DNA of 64,000 nt from contig JAKGDA010000045.1 in the NCBI GenBank assembly GCA_021596325.1, forward strand, positions 124,001 through 188,000, written 5' to 3'. Of the stretch, positions 22,029 to 33,481 are shown in pieces. This DNA comes from Parafenestella ontariensis. Its lineage: Eukaryota; Ascomycota; Dothideomycetes; Pleosporales; Cucurbitariaceae. The position numbers were made by a program, and so were the translations under genes. How positions within the stretch are numbered: position 1 is the stretch's first letter; each line of letters begins with the position of its first letter. The notes under the pieces are model-generated. The model ran no database searches, had not been told where the DNA came from, and worked only from the letters and a program-made list of their open reading frames with translations.

Positions 22029-23626
22029 TCATAACCTGGGCCGGTGGGGGTATATTTCATCTTCATCGTCTTCATCATCATCCTCAATCCCTCGTAGCCT
22101 ACACGGCGTCAATGGTGTGAGCGGACTCAGCGTCGCAGTCGAGAACCTATTCGTCGGACTGAGCGGCGGACTATCCAGATCCATACTCTTCCACCCCACG
22201 TCCTTGCTCTCCACTAATGTTGGTGCAGAACCTAGACTCCCGACACTCCTTACTGTCTCTAGCATGTCACCCTTCTCGGATGAGTTGGCCGTCTCGTACC
22301 GATCCCTGCTATTTCTCCGCGATCTCGGGAAGTATGATGCCTTCTTACGGTATTCTCCTGTGGTGACGAGTCGTGGAGGGTAGTTTGGATCCCGCTCAGT
22401 TCGAGTATCTGCTCCTGATCGCGTGGCCAGGCTACTAGAGAAGTCATCCTGGATGCAGGGGAGTATCTTCTGTACCACGCGGTTCTGTCTGGCGTATCGA
22501 CTGATGTCTGAAGAGTTTGATTTATCCCATTGCCAATCACCTCGAAACTCCCGCTCCAAGGGCGTAGCCTTGGTTTTGAAGTTAAAGACCCATCGTGTGA
22601 CGAGACCGCGCAGAATGGGGATGTTAGCTACGATGATTGCGACGTTGTTTTCAATGTGGTTGATGCAGTAGTCGATAGGATAGGTCCAGTCGGGCTTGAA
22701 GAGCGTGTAAAGTCGATCGCGATATGATAAATAAATCTTTGAAGCGCCGATCGCAGTGACACTTATTGAGCGTTAGTTGATGCATGCGCTTCAGTTGCCT
22801 CACGAATCCTTACGCTAAACTGCAGGTGAAGACTGCTAGTACCACCAGGCGTGATCGCAACCGCGCGCTCATCATTCTCCTGACGATGATGAAAGGGATC
22901 GGGAGGATAAGAACATCGGTGAGAAGGTTGGCGCAAGTGACCCAAATTAACATTTCGCCCATCTTGTGACGACCCATGCAGTGCAGTCCACCAAATGTCC
23001 TAGGCTTCCAGGTATTACCGGTCAGGGGTGGGCAAATAAAGATATAGAGAAACCATGGGATCAATGCGCTCCCAATTGTGAAGACCAGGATCGCGTAAAG
23101 AACTTTCTTAAGCCACTCGATGACTGAGCCAGCGCGAAGAAGGAGAAGTATGATCGATGCTTTTACGAGCGGTAAAATGGGAATATTCAAGAGATTGAAC
23201 GCCATCACCACCTGATTTGTCAGTAAAGGGATGGCACTGCAGTACAGGGAAGGCTTACGGCGTAGTACTCGTCGTAGTCTGGTTCTATCTCTTCTGGAGG
23301 CACCTCCCAGATATGGACGCCGACATGCCACATCTTTACATCTGTACACGTTCAGTGACTGCGCACATTGAAACTGGGCCGAATACTGACGTCTGTGTGA
23401 GGGCCCTATGAGAGCAATTGACAGTAGTAGCGGAATAATGATCAGCCAGTCATCTGCGAGAAATGTTAGCTCAAAGCGCACAAGTAGTCTCAGACTACAT
23501 ACCCCAGCTCAGCCTTAAACTCAGTTTTCGTCGTGTGTATATCCTCAGGGCCACGAATACCGATGCCAGTAAGGGCGTGCCGTATATCACCCCTAGGCAG
23601 GTGAGTTGGAGAGGATAGGTAGGCAT
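22029..23626 (-). CDS. SAT4/rhodopsin-like integral membrane protein
   Basis: Five exons on the minus strand (23626-23503, 23453-23391, 23341-23259, 23211-22814, 22761-22029) give 466 residues. It has seven likely membrane segments, including GTPLLASVFVALRIY, DDWLIIIPLLLSIALIG, MAFNLLNIPILPLVKASIIL, AILVFTIGSALIPWFLYIF and LLTDVLILPIPFIIV. The LSWDDW motif and the ENNVAIIVANIPILRGL near the last helix are hallmarks of the fungal rhodopsin-domain (SAT4-type) family. Introns are 47-52 nt. A cytosolic tail of about 170 residues is Ser/Arg-rich and ends in an acidic DDDEDDEDE patch. Family function is mostly unknown; some members act in secondary metabolism or as receptor-like proteins. Confidence 0.85.
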
Positions 23627-26125
23627 TTCGACGACCTGCTGTCAGGTTCCTGGTGAAACCGCGAAAACCACATTCCGCAATGCTCGTGGGTGGGCATTCT
23701 CATATAAACTGGGCCAAGTTAAAGCGCAGCTACCCTTGTCCTCTGTGCCCCCAGGCACGGACAGCCGGCCCTCCAGTGTCCCCGCAATCTGTACTCACTG
23801 CATATTAACACACTGAACCGAATAAAGCATTACGACCCTCCCATTTGCCCCGCGGGCTGATCTTCCGCCTTTCTCACTCACGTGGACCTGCTTAATAGCC
23901 ACATTATACTACCTACTACTCGATGCATTCGCTATCCGGCTCGTTTGCTATGGTGCGACGTGAATGATATCGCTCCTTCCATATATACCTTCATCAATTC
24001 TCATACACACAAGAACCACACCATGATGAGGTGGGCTTGCATTCGAGATAGCCCGGCACAGTTGCTGTGTCGACTCTACATTTGTGGCTGTCAGAGGTAT
24101 GAGAATGGGTGTGGTGCAGGACTTGCCAATGCTGCAGGAGCGCTGGCCAGCACAGCGTCATATCATGAACACCAGGACGGAGGACTTCGTGTAACCAGTT
24201 TTTCCCGGAGCCTGGACAGCGTCGCTGGTCTGGTCACAGCTCATTCTAGCAACCGATCCCTGCTATACAACTTGCGCGAAGCTGGGGCCGCCGCTTAAAG
24301 TCTGACACACCCAATGAAAGGCACCTCGTAAAGTAAAGATGAAGCAGCGAACAAAATTCGAAGTGGAAATAAAGACTAGCCAAGAAACCATAGACGGGTC
24401 TAAGTCTGCCACAGCTTTTAGCTTCGCACATGAGATCCGCAGGGCGCTGGTGGATAATGGCTTCGAGATGCGACGAGATTCCAGGGGTGCAGTTCTTGTT
24501 CCACAGGGGTCAAGTTCCACATCGACGCTTCGAGAACGGAGTTCATAGAGCAGGAGACTGTTTTAGTAAACGAAGAATCGGATTAGCGGACAAGTTTCGG
24601 ACATTGTTCGTTTTAGATGGTCGCGTTGGCGTTGGCCATAAGAAACCAAAGCCGGCTCGAGATCTCGACGTCGCTATAGACATTCATTTACCATCATTGC
24701 GACCCTGGGTCTGGAACGAACCAGAGATGATGGAATTGCCGACGCTCAGTATCCATATATGCTTCGCTCGGCAGTGAAGGTGGGCGTGGTGGAGTAGCTG
24801 ATTGTGCGAGGTTACCAGTCTGTCGCAGAAGTACCTCGGTACCTCGTCATACTGTTCCTTCTTCTGTTTCGGGTTGAGGATTCGGTCGCTGGCTAACGAG
24901 TGACACAATCCGGTGATACCTCATTGTTCGGTAGCCTATCGCGACTCAAAATCCCAGGCTTCTTTCTATTTCTGATATCGGAGGCCGCTCCACGAGCGAC
25001 AATATCGTTGAAGCGTTAGCACATGCCTGGACAACGGCAAGCAAATGTTGCTCACTAGCATTTGGACCCGCAAGTATTGCACTTGGTCGCCTTCTAGCAG
25101 GTAATGGCGAGCCACAAGGCTGCAAGGTGTGGAGACTGAAACAGAGTATCCGGAAGATGACCTGCAAAATCGCCTCCAACTCTGGCCACCGAGCGCGGGC
25201 TTCGTCACTTTTCTGGAATGTTTCCATCTGGTTCTCCTTGAGTTGCGTGACCGCATGTTGTTGTGATCGTTGCCACCAGTCTGCTGCTGCGGTCGACCGT
25301 CGTGCTTCGCAACTGGCTTTCCATCTCTTCTGAGGGAAGCGTGAGCATAACAAAGATATTAAGATAAGAAGATAAGAAGAAATGTTAAGGAAAGGACACG
25401 ATGAAGATGAAATCCTGAAGATGTGTCTTGTAAACAAGTATACCGAGCTGGAGTTGAAGCTCGCAGCATCGGCCAACGGTAATCATGTCTGCCAATGATA
25501 TGGCAAACGCTCAGAGCACCTAGCTGACCCTGAGTCCCTCACTTTCACTTCGACGTGACAGTGCTTTGTACTTTTTACCCGCTCTCCTACATTCTCCAGT
25601 GATCCATGGTGAAAGTTGCGGTTTCGGTGAAGCATGTCTTGTTCACTATTCGATCAATGACACGATGCTGCTGTTGGCTATGCCAATGGACCTCTTAGAG
25701 ACCCTGCTGATTGACAGGTAGTCCACCGAGAACTGAGCACATACTTAAACGAAATTTCAAGTTCTTTATCATTTGACGAGAAAATTGGATGGCAACGATA
25801 TGTGTCTGAAAAGGTCAGTAACGGCTTGGTGTAGAAACATTGTAAGATACCAGTCCTGTTCATGCCGTTCATACCACATCCTGTTGTGGAACATTGTGCA
25901 ATAACATGTTCCACTCAGTGACCCATTTTGAGATCTAAAAATAAAAGAGTGTGGATGTTGGGAAGCAAGCTCCCGGGATACACGTGACCTCTTACTGACC
26001 CTACGGAAGGAGCTAACGATTTAGGGCAGAATGAGCCTAGATGTCGCTCTTAGTCTTCATTCTCAACACCTCTACGCCCGCATAATCTTCCCTCCTTCAA
26101 GAGGTAACTATAAGCGCATCGCACA
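23627..26125. other. 2.5-kb gene-poor stretch
   Basis: No confident gene. A minus-strand open segment (about 25,476-24,946) contains protein-like text (QLKENQMETFQKSDEARARW) but starts at TTG and runs into intron-like sequence. A plus-strand open segment near 24,339-24,777 is similarly inconclusive. Either could be a fragment of a lineage-specific gene. Confidence 0.35.
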
Positions 26126-26527
26126 ATGACTGACTACTAGACCGCATACACCCTGATCCTCTGTCTTGTCGACCTTCTCGGCCTCACCAACACGCCCCTT
26201 CCGTTCAGTAACCGTCGCCAAGGCCGACAATGCCTGGTCCCACGAATTCCATCAGCTTGGCTTGCGTTCGCAGAGTTCGTTGCCATCGCTTTCGTGATCT
26301 GGAGCATGAAGGAGATCATCGGCAGCGACACGTTCTACCACTCCGAGCGAGATATTCGGAAACCGGGCTGCCCTATCGAGACGTGCGTGTCGTGGGCGGA
26401 GAAGATGATCATACATACGTTTGCGCTGCAGCTATGGGCCTTCTTCTTACATGTCGGGTTCTTTTGCGTGTCGTTGAGTCAATGCTTCGGTGACAAGGTT
26501 GAGGATTGGATTATAAAGATAATCTAA
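26126..26527 (+). pseudogene. small membrane-protein ORF with TAG at codon 5
   Basis: From the ATG at 26126 (A at -3) the frame reads four codons (MTDY), then TAG at 26138-26140, then stays open for 128 codons to TAA at 26525-26527. The downstream part begins with a hydrophobic segment (TAYTLILCLVDLLGL), then has a second (AWLAFAEFVAIAFVIWSM) and a third (LQLWAFFLHVGFFCVSL), with CPIETCVSW between them. The simplest reading is a nonsense mutation (a TGG would restore it). Others are an upstream exon using this TAG as 3' splice site, a start at a later ATG (26309), or RNA recoding. No family is recognised. Confidence 0.4.
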
Positions 26528-26788
26528 TGATCCCATGATCTGGTCGATGTTTTGATGCCCTATGGAAGATCAGATTGCTTCTGTATTTGGCAAGGAACTC
26601 AAATCCCAAGTCCTATGCCACGACGCCATCATAGGTAGACAGGTCGGCATACTGGAAATCAAGCATTGGATTGCTAGCACTTGGCAGGATCTTGAAGCTC
26701 GTCGACAGACATGTTCAAAAACAATTTCCTTTTTGTGTAAAATGAAAGGATTGGTATTGATAACTTGATTTTTCTTCTCCATCTCTCC

Positions 26789-27298
26789 CTACGCAGGTTT
26801 TCTTCCCATTGCGAATGAGGCAATCATGTACGGCACACCAATCGCCATTCCCAACCCTGCACCTCCCAAAGCCGCATTGCCAGCGTTTGCAGGTAATGCT
26901 CCTCTTCTCGCAGCTACCAGTGCTACTACAGCACCTGCACCAGCTCCACCAAGCGCTGTCCAATCCGTCTTGACTTCTCCCTTATTCTCCCTTATTCTCC
27001 ACGTCCTATCCTTCCACTCAATCTCTTCTCTTCCCCACATGCGTCCCCAGACCATGGCAGCACCAGCTACTGTCCCTAGCAAGAGACCACGACCTGAGGT
27101 TCGAAGAGTATTGGCGAGGAGAGTGGACGTGGAGATGGGGGTTTGACTCCATCTAGCGCGTACTAAAGAGATCGGGAGTTGGAAGAGGGATAGGAAGGTA
27201 AAGGACATCGCTGAGGCGCGCATGACGTGGAAGTAGAGGATCGAGTGCGCGTAGGGTTGGTCTTCGGCGTAGGGTGTATGTGGGAACAGGGAGGTCAT
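26789..27298 (-). CDS. small Tim17-like/DUF1757-type membrane protein
   Basis: A single exon of 169 residues, ATG at 27298. The N-terminus FPHTPYAEDQPYAHSILYFH is a recognisable fungal family start, and three to four Gly/Ala-rich hydrophobic stretches follow (GRGLLLGTVAGAAMVWG, GGAGAGAVVALVAA, LGGAGLGMAIGVPYMIASFA). The Gly-rich paired helices resemble Tim17/Tim22 or complex I B14.7-like proteins of the inner mitochondrial membrane. I place it near the DUF1757 family from memory of its sequence style. The location is inferred. Confidence 0.6.
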   Translation of the reverse strand: MTSLFPHTPYAEDQPYAHSILYFHVMRASAMSFTFLSLFQLPISLVRARWSQTPISTSTLLANTLRTSGRGLLLGTVAGAAMVWGRMWGREEIEWKDRTWRIRENKGEVKTDWTALGGAGAGAVVALVAARRGALPANAGNAALGGAGLGMAIGVPYMIASFAMGRKPA

Positions 27299-28308
27299 CT
27301 TGTGTAGTTCGGTGACAGCGTGGATTATTGGAAATTGACAGAACGTCGAGCTAAACCGTTGGCCGAGTTGTATGTCTCAGTCTCTGTGCGGCTTCCACGG
27401 TTTCCGAGTGATCGTACGATAATGGGATGAGGTTTGAATAGGGGGGCCAATTTACGAGGTCGTCAGTGTGCTAGTATGTAACCTACAAGGCGGTGTTGCG
27501 AATGCATCTCCAGGCATGGTGACCGTCTACTTTTATATTTCACTATATGAGGAGCAACGGCTTGAAGTTGAATCAACGAAACCCGGCTCATGGGGTGCTT
27601 CGGCCGCAAGAACGGACGGGACTTGAGATGGAGTTCAATTTGACCGCGACCGAAAATAAGCCTTGCAGAATTGACTAATCAGATAATCGCGATTATCACC
27701 TGGGCAGCGGAGTTGCGCTATGTGGCTTTTAAGGCCAGGACTATTTTCTCCGACCGCCGATCCTATATCGTCCGCGAGTGCTATTTGGAGACTAGGTGTC
27801 GACGCAGCCGGCGGAGAACAAGAACGTGCGATATTGTTGAATCTGCTGACATGCTGACATCTAAGAGGTCAAGGAGAATGTTGCCAAATCTTAGAAGGGA
27901 GATGCGTAATGGTGTTGAGGAACGAACAACAGCAGACTCAACAAGGACCCAAGTTTGATAGGTAATGGAAGTTGGACTCGCCTCGAGTTTCTGCAGCTTC
28001 AAGTCGGCCTAAAAGCTTAACTGTACATCTTCTGACCAAGGACGCAGCCCTCGGCTGAGGCTTGATGTGTTTCAAGGTTTCTTCAGGGAAATCCACGCGG
28101 CCTCAGGTCCTAACCGCATGACGTCACACCAACCATTGAACCATAAATCCACCAGATCCAGCCCACTACGACCGGACTCCTTCACCAAACCCACAATAAC
28201 CTAGCCCCACACCATCAACCAAATAAACTTTTAAGCTACCGGCAGACTCAACCGTCCCATCGGAACCAAGCAATCACGTAAATCTACGGTCGAAATCGAA
28301 CTGTCACT
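27299..28308. other. intergenic
   Basis: Upstream flanks of two divergently oriented small genes. No supported gene inside. The last 150 bases are CA/ACC-rich, typical of a fungal 5' UTR. Confidence 0.5.
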
Positions 28309-28572
28309 ATGCCTATTGGTCAACAAGAGTCAGGTGTGACCTCCGGCGTCAAATTTGTCACATCCACCGTTGGAAATACTGTTGGTGGTGTAACCAACAC
28401 TCTCGGAGGTGTCGTTGGAGCACTTGGAAGAGGTATTGGCGAGACAGTAGAGGGCGCGACAGGCAGCGCTGGACGGCCAGTTGCGAGGGGCATTGCGGAT
28501 GCGACGACAAGCATTGAGAAAGGCGCAAATGACATCGCCGGGGGAGTTAAACGAGCCGGAGAAGGGAAATAA
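28309..28572 (+). CDS. 87-residue Gly/Thr/Val repeat protein, conserved fungal small protein
   Basis: A single exon, MPIGQQESGVTSGVKFVTST at the start and GVKRAGEGK at the end. The centre is a string of short amphipathic units (VGNTVGGVTNT, LGGVVGALGRG, IGETVEGATGS, AGRPVARGIAD) of about 11 residues. This resembles LEA, perilipin or synuclein-type 11-mer helices that fold on membranes or during drying. There is no signal peptide, Cys or transmembrane segment. Similar small proteins are common in filamentous ascomycetes; no function is established that I know of. Confidence 0.75.
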   Translation: MPIGQQESGVTSGVKFVTSTVGNTVGGVTNTLGGVVGALGRGIGETVEGATGSAGRPVARGIADATTSIEKGANDIAGGVKRAGEGK

Positions 28573-30840
28573 ATGCACACAAAGAATGGACATGAAAAGA
28601 GCAGGAGAATGATACCAAATTGACATTCGACCATATGAATTTTGGCCTCCTTGAAGTGTTGCAACGAATGGAACGATAAACAATGATATTTGCGTTATTT
28701 CCGGCCTCCTCTGAATCGCATTCTCCAAACAACGAGGTACCTGTAACGTGATCATGCTCCTCTGACACATGTCCAGACTGACCGTGATACGTTTGCAGAT
28801 GTCACTGACAGTGCGTGCATACTGCAAAGTGTTCTGAATGTCTCAGCCTATTCTGGCCTGTCATATTTCACGGTGATCCTCCTTCCTAATATGATTCGAC
28901 TTCCCCGCCCTCGCGATTATCGTTGCAGGGTTCATGCACATGTGCTCACGTCTACAATATACACCAGAAAACATGAGGCTGGTGAGTCGCTCCCTACATG
29001 CGCAAAGATGCTCCGGAGTATGACCGATGAAAGAGTGGAAACATGCGGCTCTGTTGTCCTCCCAGGTTATGTGGTACCGGAGATTCCGATAGTACCGAGT
29101 CCCTGCAGAGTTCGAGATAATTGGTGCGCATCTTTCATTGGGATTAGCGAGATTCCATCAAGGGATTCTGACTACTGAGTCACAAGCTTGCACTGTCACA
29201 TGCTCCCTGGTTGGATTGGTTCATTCTGAAGAGGCTGGGATGAGCATCCGAACATGCATAAACAACACAACAAAAGCGATCTTTACCGCCATCGCGACAC
29301 TTGAGAAGTACCATACTACGGTGGCTGTCTCATCAGCGGAAACACCAGACTGGAATGACTACTAGATCGGCACCGAGGACAGCCCCGGGAAAATATAGCG
29401 CAGGCAGTGGGACGCAGTGAGACTGCATGACGTCAGTTCTCCATCTGTCGTGCGCGTACAACCCTCGCAACACCAGACACCAGAAATCTGTCATCTGCAC
29501 CGCAGCCAAGCATTCTTTGGTGTTTCGCATATCGGAGTTTGCGTTCCACAAGGAAGATTCGAGTCTCACGCAACCATGCAGCAGGACTTGATGGCGTTGG
29601 TAAACCAGCACTGAGAAGCAACCAGACATGCCAACCGCCATCGACGGGACAGAACGCCGATATCGATAGCGAGCCGCAGACCAGCCTCTTCCAGCGTTTG
29701 GGCGTCCCAACAAACGGTTCGTCTGCGGACATCCACCGCGTCGGCTGAACACTTTCGAAGGCGAAAGCCACAATTACCCCACAAATAGTGCGCTAGCGCG
29801 GTAAGCACCTTCGCCTAATCGAGATCCAAGTCTTGACATCACTCGGGCAATACCTAGACGCTCAACACCAATCCCTATCTTTCCCGTCTTTCGCCATCCA
29901 ATAGTCCATCTGAGGGGCTACTTCCTCACCATGGCGCACCTGCAGATCAACGTGCATTTGGGCGAATGAGAGCGGGGCAAACACTGGACTGAAAGTGCCT
30001 ACCGCGTGGACCGCCGCACGCAGTCAACCTCTGACCTCTGAAATGCACGCAATTTTGCTCTAATGGAACGCTAGGATTGACCAGGGAATGAAGGTTCCAC
30101 GCAGATTCTCCGGTTCAGCAGCTGTCTTAAGATGCTGCATTCTGTGGGTCAGCTCGACGAAGCGAACGCCGCCGCGGCTGACATTGGGGACTACAGCCGT
30201 CGATGACGCCGTGTAACCAAAAGAGAGGAAGGGGCTGGCAGAAGGTCCCGTTTGACTCGTCTCGTGCGCAAATGTAACATATGCCGTCCAGCGAAGAAGG
30301 TAGGTGGCTGAGTGAAGCCAAGGGCAAACACGAGGAACGAGGCGGGAACGGTGTTTGTTCACGCACATCCCTAGATGTGGTGGGGAACAAAGGAGGGGTC
30401 GGGTGAATGTTCTACCCAATGACACACAGACGGCTCCCGCAGGCATCGATAAACGCTCAAGCGAACGCTCTACCTCGCAGATGGAAGCGTCGAGCTAGGC
30501 GGTTTGTTGATTTGCATTGACGCGTGGAGCCTTGACGGGGCCCTTGGCTCGAGCACTGCGCTTTTTCCATGTCCGATCAGCGGTGACATGCTCGATGGGG
30601 TACATTCACGAACTAACACAGAGGCTGGGGTGTCGGTATTTAGCTGTCTTACCATCCGCATCCACCTTTTCTCCTCTGTCTCGCACTCTCGTTGTCGTGG
30701 TTACCTGCTCCTCTCAACGTTCCGCTCAATTGTCCTTTTGAAGTGACTGATACCTCGTTCATCAGTCGACTCCTTCGTTACTCCTGTCGCTCTCCACTAC
30801 CCCTCATACCCGTAATATCATATCAACCGCCCTTCTGAAA
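28573..30840. other. 2.27-kb non-coding stretch
   Basis: No gene supported on either strand. Open frames of 60-146 codons around 29,333-29,808 overlap each other on both strands and show no domain or splice pattern. The last 200 bases are the pyrimidine-rich leader of the cell-wall protein gene. Confidence 0.5.
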
Positions 30841-31815
30841 ATGAAGTCCTTCGTTGCCCTCAGCCTCGCGGCTGCCGTTATGGCTATGCCCCAGTCTGGC
30901 TCTCCAGCTGGCTGCTCGTCCTCCGCTTCCGGCTCTTTCCAGATCTCGACGGTCAATGTCACCTCGAGCTCAACCAAGCGCGACGTTGAAAAGCGTCAGC
31001 TTTCTGGCACGCTCACACTGAGCCTTGCGGATGGTGTGTTGAAGGATCAGGCTGGTCGCCAGGGATACATTGCGGCCAACTACCAGTAAGCATCACACAT
31101 CTCCAATTCATTGACATTGATGCTAATTCTACCTAGATTCCAGTTCGACGCTCCCATTCAGGCTGGCGCTAAGGAGACCTCTGGCTTCTCCCTCTGCAGC
31201 AACAGCTCCCTCGCTCTCGGTGGATCCACTATCTTCTACCAGTGCCTGTCGGGCGACTTCTACAACTTGTACAGCCAGTCGACCGGCGCACAGTGCATCC
31301 CCATCCACATCCAGGCCGTCAACCAGGGCGCCGGTGTTTCCCAGGTCTCCGATGGTCAGCCCCAGGCTACCTCTGCCGGCGCTGTTGTCTCTCAGATCTC
31401 CGACGGCCAGCCTCAAGCCTCCTCCGCTGGACCGGTTGTTACTCAGATCTCCGATGGTCAGCCCCAGGCCAGCGCGCCCGTTGTCACTCAGATCTCTGAT
31501 GGCCAGCCCCAAGCCTCTGCCCCTGCCAGCGTCCCCGTAGTCACCCAGATCTCCGACGGCCAGCCCCAAGCATCTGCTCCCGCTCCCGTCGTTTCGCAGA
31601 TCTCTGACGGTCAGCCCCAGGTGCCTGTCACCACTGCCACCGCCGTTGTCACCCAGATCAGCGATGGCCAGCCCCAGGCCCCCGTTGCTACCGGCAACCT
31701 CACCGTCAACTCCACTTCTCCCCCTCCGTCCGAGTTCACCGGTGCCGCCGCTACTGGCGCCGCCAGCGTCGGTGCTCTCGCCGCTGGTCTCCTTGGTCTC
31801 TTCGCCCTCTTGTAA
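30841..31815 (+). CDS. PIR-type cell-wall protein with GPI-like C-terminus
   Basis: Exons 30841-31085 and 31137-31815 (intron 51 nt) give 307 residues. A signal peptide (MKSFVALSLAAAVMA) is followed by Kex2-like dibasic sites (STKRDVEKRQL). A small Cys-containing domain comes next (FSLCSNSS, IFYQCLSGDFYNLYSQ, GAQCIPIHIQAVNQG). Seven PIR-like repeats (SQISDGQPQ type) follow. The protein ends in a Gly/Ala/Leu-rich hydrophobic tail (GAASVGALAAGLLGLFALL) like a GPI-anchor signal. PIR repeats form alkali-labile ester bonds from Gln to beta-1,3-glucan. Yeast Pir proteins have repeats before the Cys domain and no GPI signal; here the order is reversed. Confidence 0.88.
31342..31677 (+). repeat. seven PIR motif repeats
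   Basis: The motif Q-[IV]-S-D-G-Q-P-Q occurs seven times between 31342 and 31677, with spacers of 7-11 residues rich in Ala, Ser, Pro and Val. The spacing is irregular, but the nine-residue core is almost invariant. Confidence 0.9.
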
Positions 31816-33481
31816 GCGTGTCTCGCGCTTCAAGTTGGGTTGGTTTTGCAGCGTATCCTGTCCCTGCGTTTTAAGCTCAGCATCATACACATTGTGCGGG
31901 TTATGAATCGGTTTCCTCAATACCGATGAATTAATGTAGGCGAAACTCAAGTGGAGGACAACAACATTTTCCTTATAACATTCCTTAACGACTGGCATGC
32001 ATCCACGACATCATGTATATAATTAACGCATATGGTGCTCATGGTGTTCGGTCTGTTTTTGATCTTGCGCGCGCAAAAAAGAAGAGCTTTTAGTAGCCTT
32101 TTTTTTTCCTTTTCTTTTCTGTACCTAGGTAGTTAGTGTAGCTAGTCTCGAGTCACAATCTTCTTGGGTATGCCCTTGATGGATTTCTAATGACAGTAAT
32201 TGGAAAATTGAAAAAAATTGCAATCTTCTCAATCCAGCCAGCCAGCCGTGTCTCCCTATGTCAAGTGCTCGCAAGGACTAGACTTGAGTGTCGTCCCATG
32301 CATGCATATGTCAGTTAGCGTTCATGTTGTGGCTCCTGTACTCCAGAAATCCTGTGTTCCCGTATACGATTTCTACTAGTAACTGTACCCTTTTTCGCCT
32401 TGCATGTCGAAAACCCGTTAACTAACCGTTTCCCAAGCGAAAACATCACGTCGCACAAAGCAGATCTACTGTACGGTCGACCCAACAACCGAGAACTAAG
32501 GCACCACAGCAGCTTTTTATTTTTTTGTTGAATCAGATGACCGCGCCTGCATGAAAGAGGCGCACTGCGCATAACTAGGGTAACCGAGCCTCTCGAACTC
32601 TCCAAGGGCAAACAACGCCTCAAAATTGAAAGGGAGTATTAATAGTACACATAGACAAAGCAAAACACACAACCTCTCCGTTTTTAATATGCATGCCAGC
32701 TGCCAGCAAGCAAAGAGGCATTTTTTCAAGCTTATCATAGGCTAATGAAATAAACATGAATATGTACTAGTACGGCCGTGAAACATGTATGCACGTTCAC
32801 GCTCACGCACCGGACATCGCGCCGGAGTTCACATATCGTCGTGGACAATCCGCCTCTCAACACTTCATCCGGGTGGAATAAATTCCGCCGAAAACAAGCC
32901 ATGCTCCGCGGAGCGGATGTCTGTACGGTACGGTATTAATATGCGGGAGAAAAGTCAAGTCAAAGGTAAGTAGAGTGCAATCTAGACCGTCCGTGGCTAT
33001 ATGCGGTCTTTGTTGTATGCGAGTAAAACCTGGATGCAAGCAAGAGGCAAAAAGGGAAGGAAAATCCGCTTCATTGATTTTCAGCCCTATAGTCTGATCA
33101 TTTCGGCTGGATCTGATGTATTGTTCGTTTGCAGGGAATTGCCGACGTGATAAACTTACTGTTCAATGACTGGTTTGTTGGGTGGCTGCAGTGCCGGCTG
33201 TGGCGATGAAGAGAAGGGCGGATGAATAACTCTCGCGTCCTGGGTGGCTATTGAAGACGGTTGTGAGTTGATGGCGTAGCTGACACTTGAACCTTCTTTG
33301 AATATTTAGAAATCGTTCTAAACGGACAAAAAATTGAGTTAGAAAACACACTAGTACAGATATTTTGCTTTCAAACAACTGTAACTGCAACTACTACATC
33401 CCCCACCCATTTTGTCTAACCTTACCATAAACCGAGATACCATTCCCCCTATACCCCATTTCCCCCCTAACACTTACCTCT
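31816..33481. other. convergent intergenic region, 1.67 kb
   Basis: 3' flanks of the PIR gene and LYS2. It has several T and A runs (TTTTTTTTTCC near 32,098; TTTTTATTTTTTTG near 32,514), and no supported gene. Confidence 0.5.

Noticed and set aside
22259..22540. second minus-strand open frame inside the SAT4-type gene
   Set aside because: Different frame from the membrane protein, which is supported across five exons.
29333..29808. overlapping open frames of up to 146 codons on both strands
   Set aside because: Mutually overlapping, no start context, no family resemblance.
31129..31998. 289-codon open frame on the minus strand
   Set aside because: It mirrors the PIR repeats; the plus-strand gene has signal peptide, intron and repeats.
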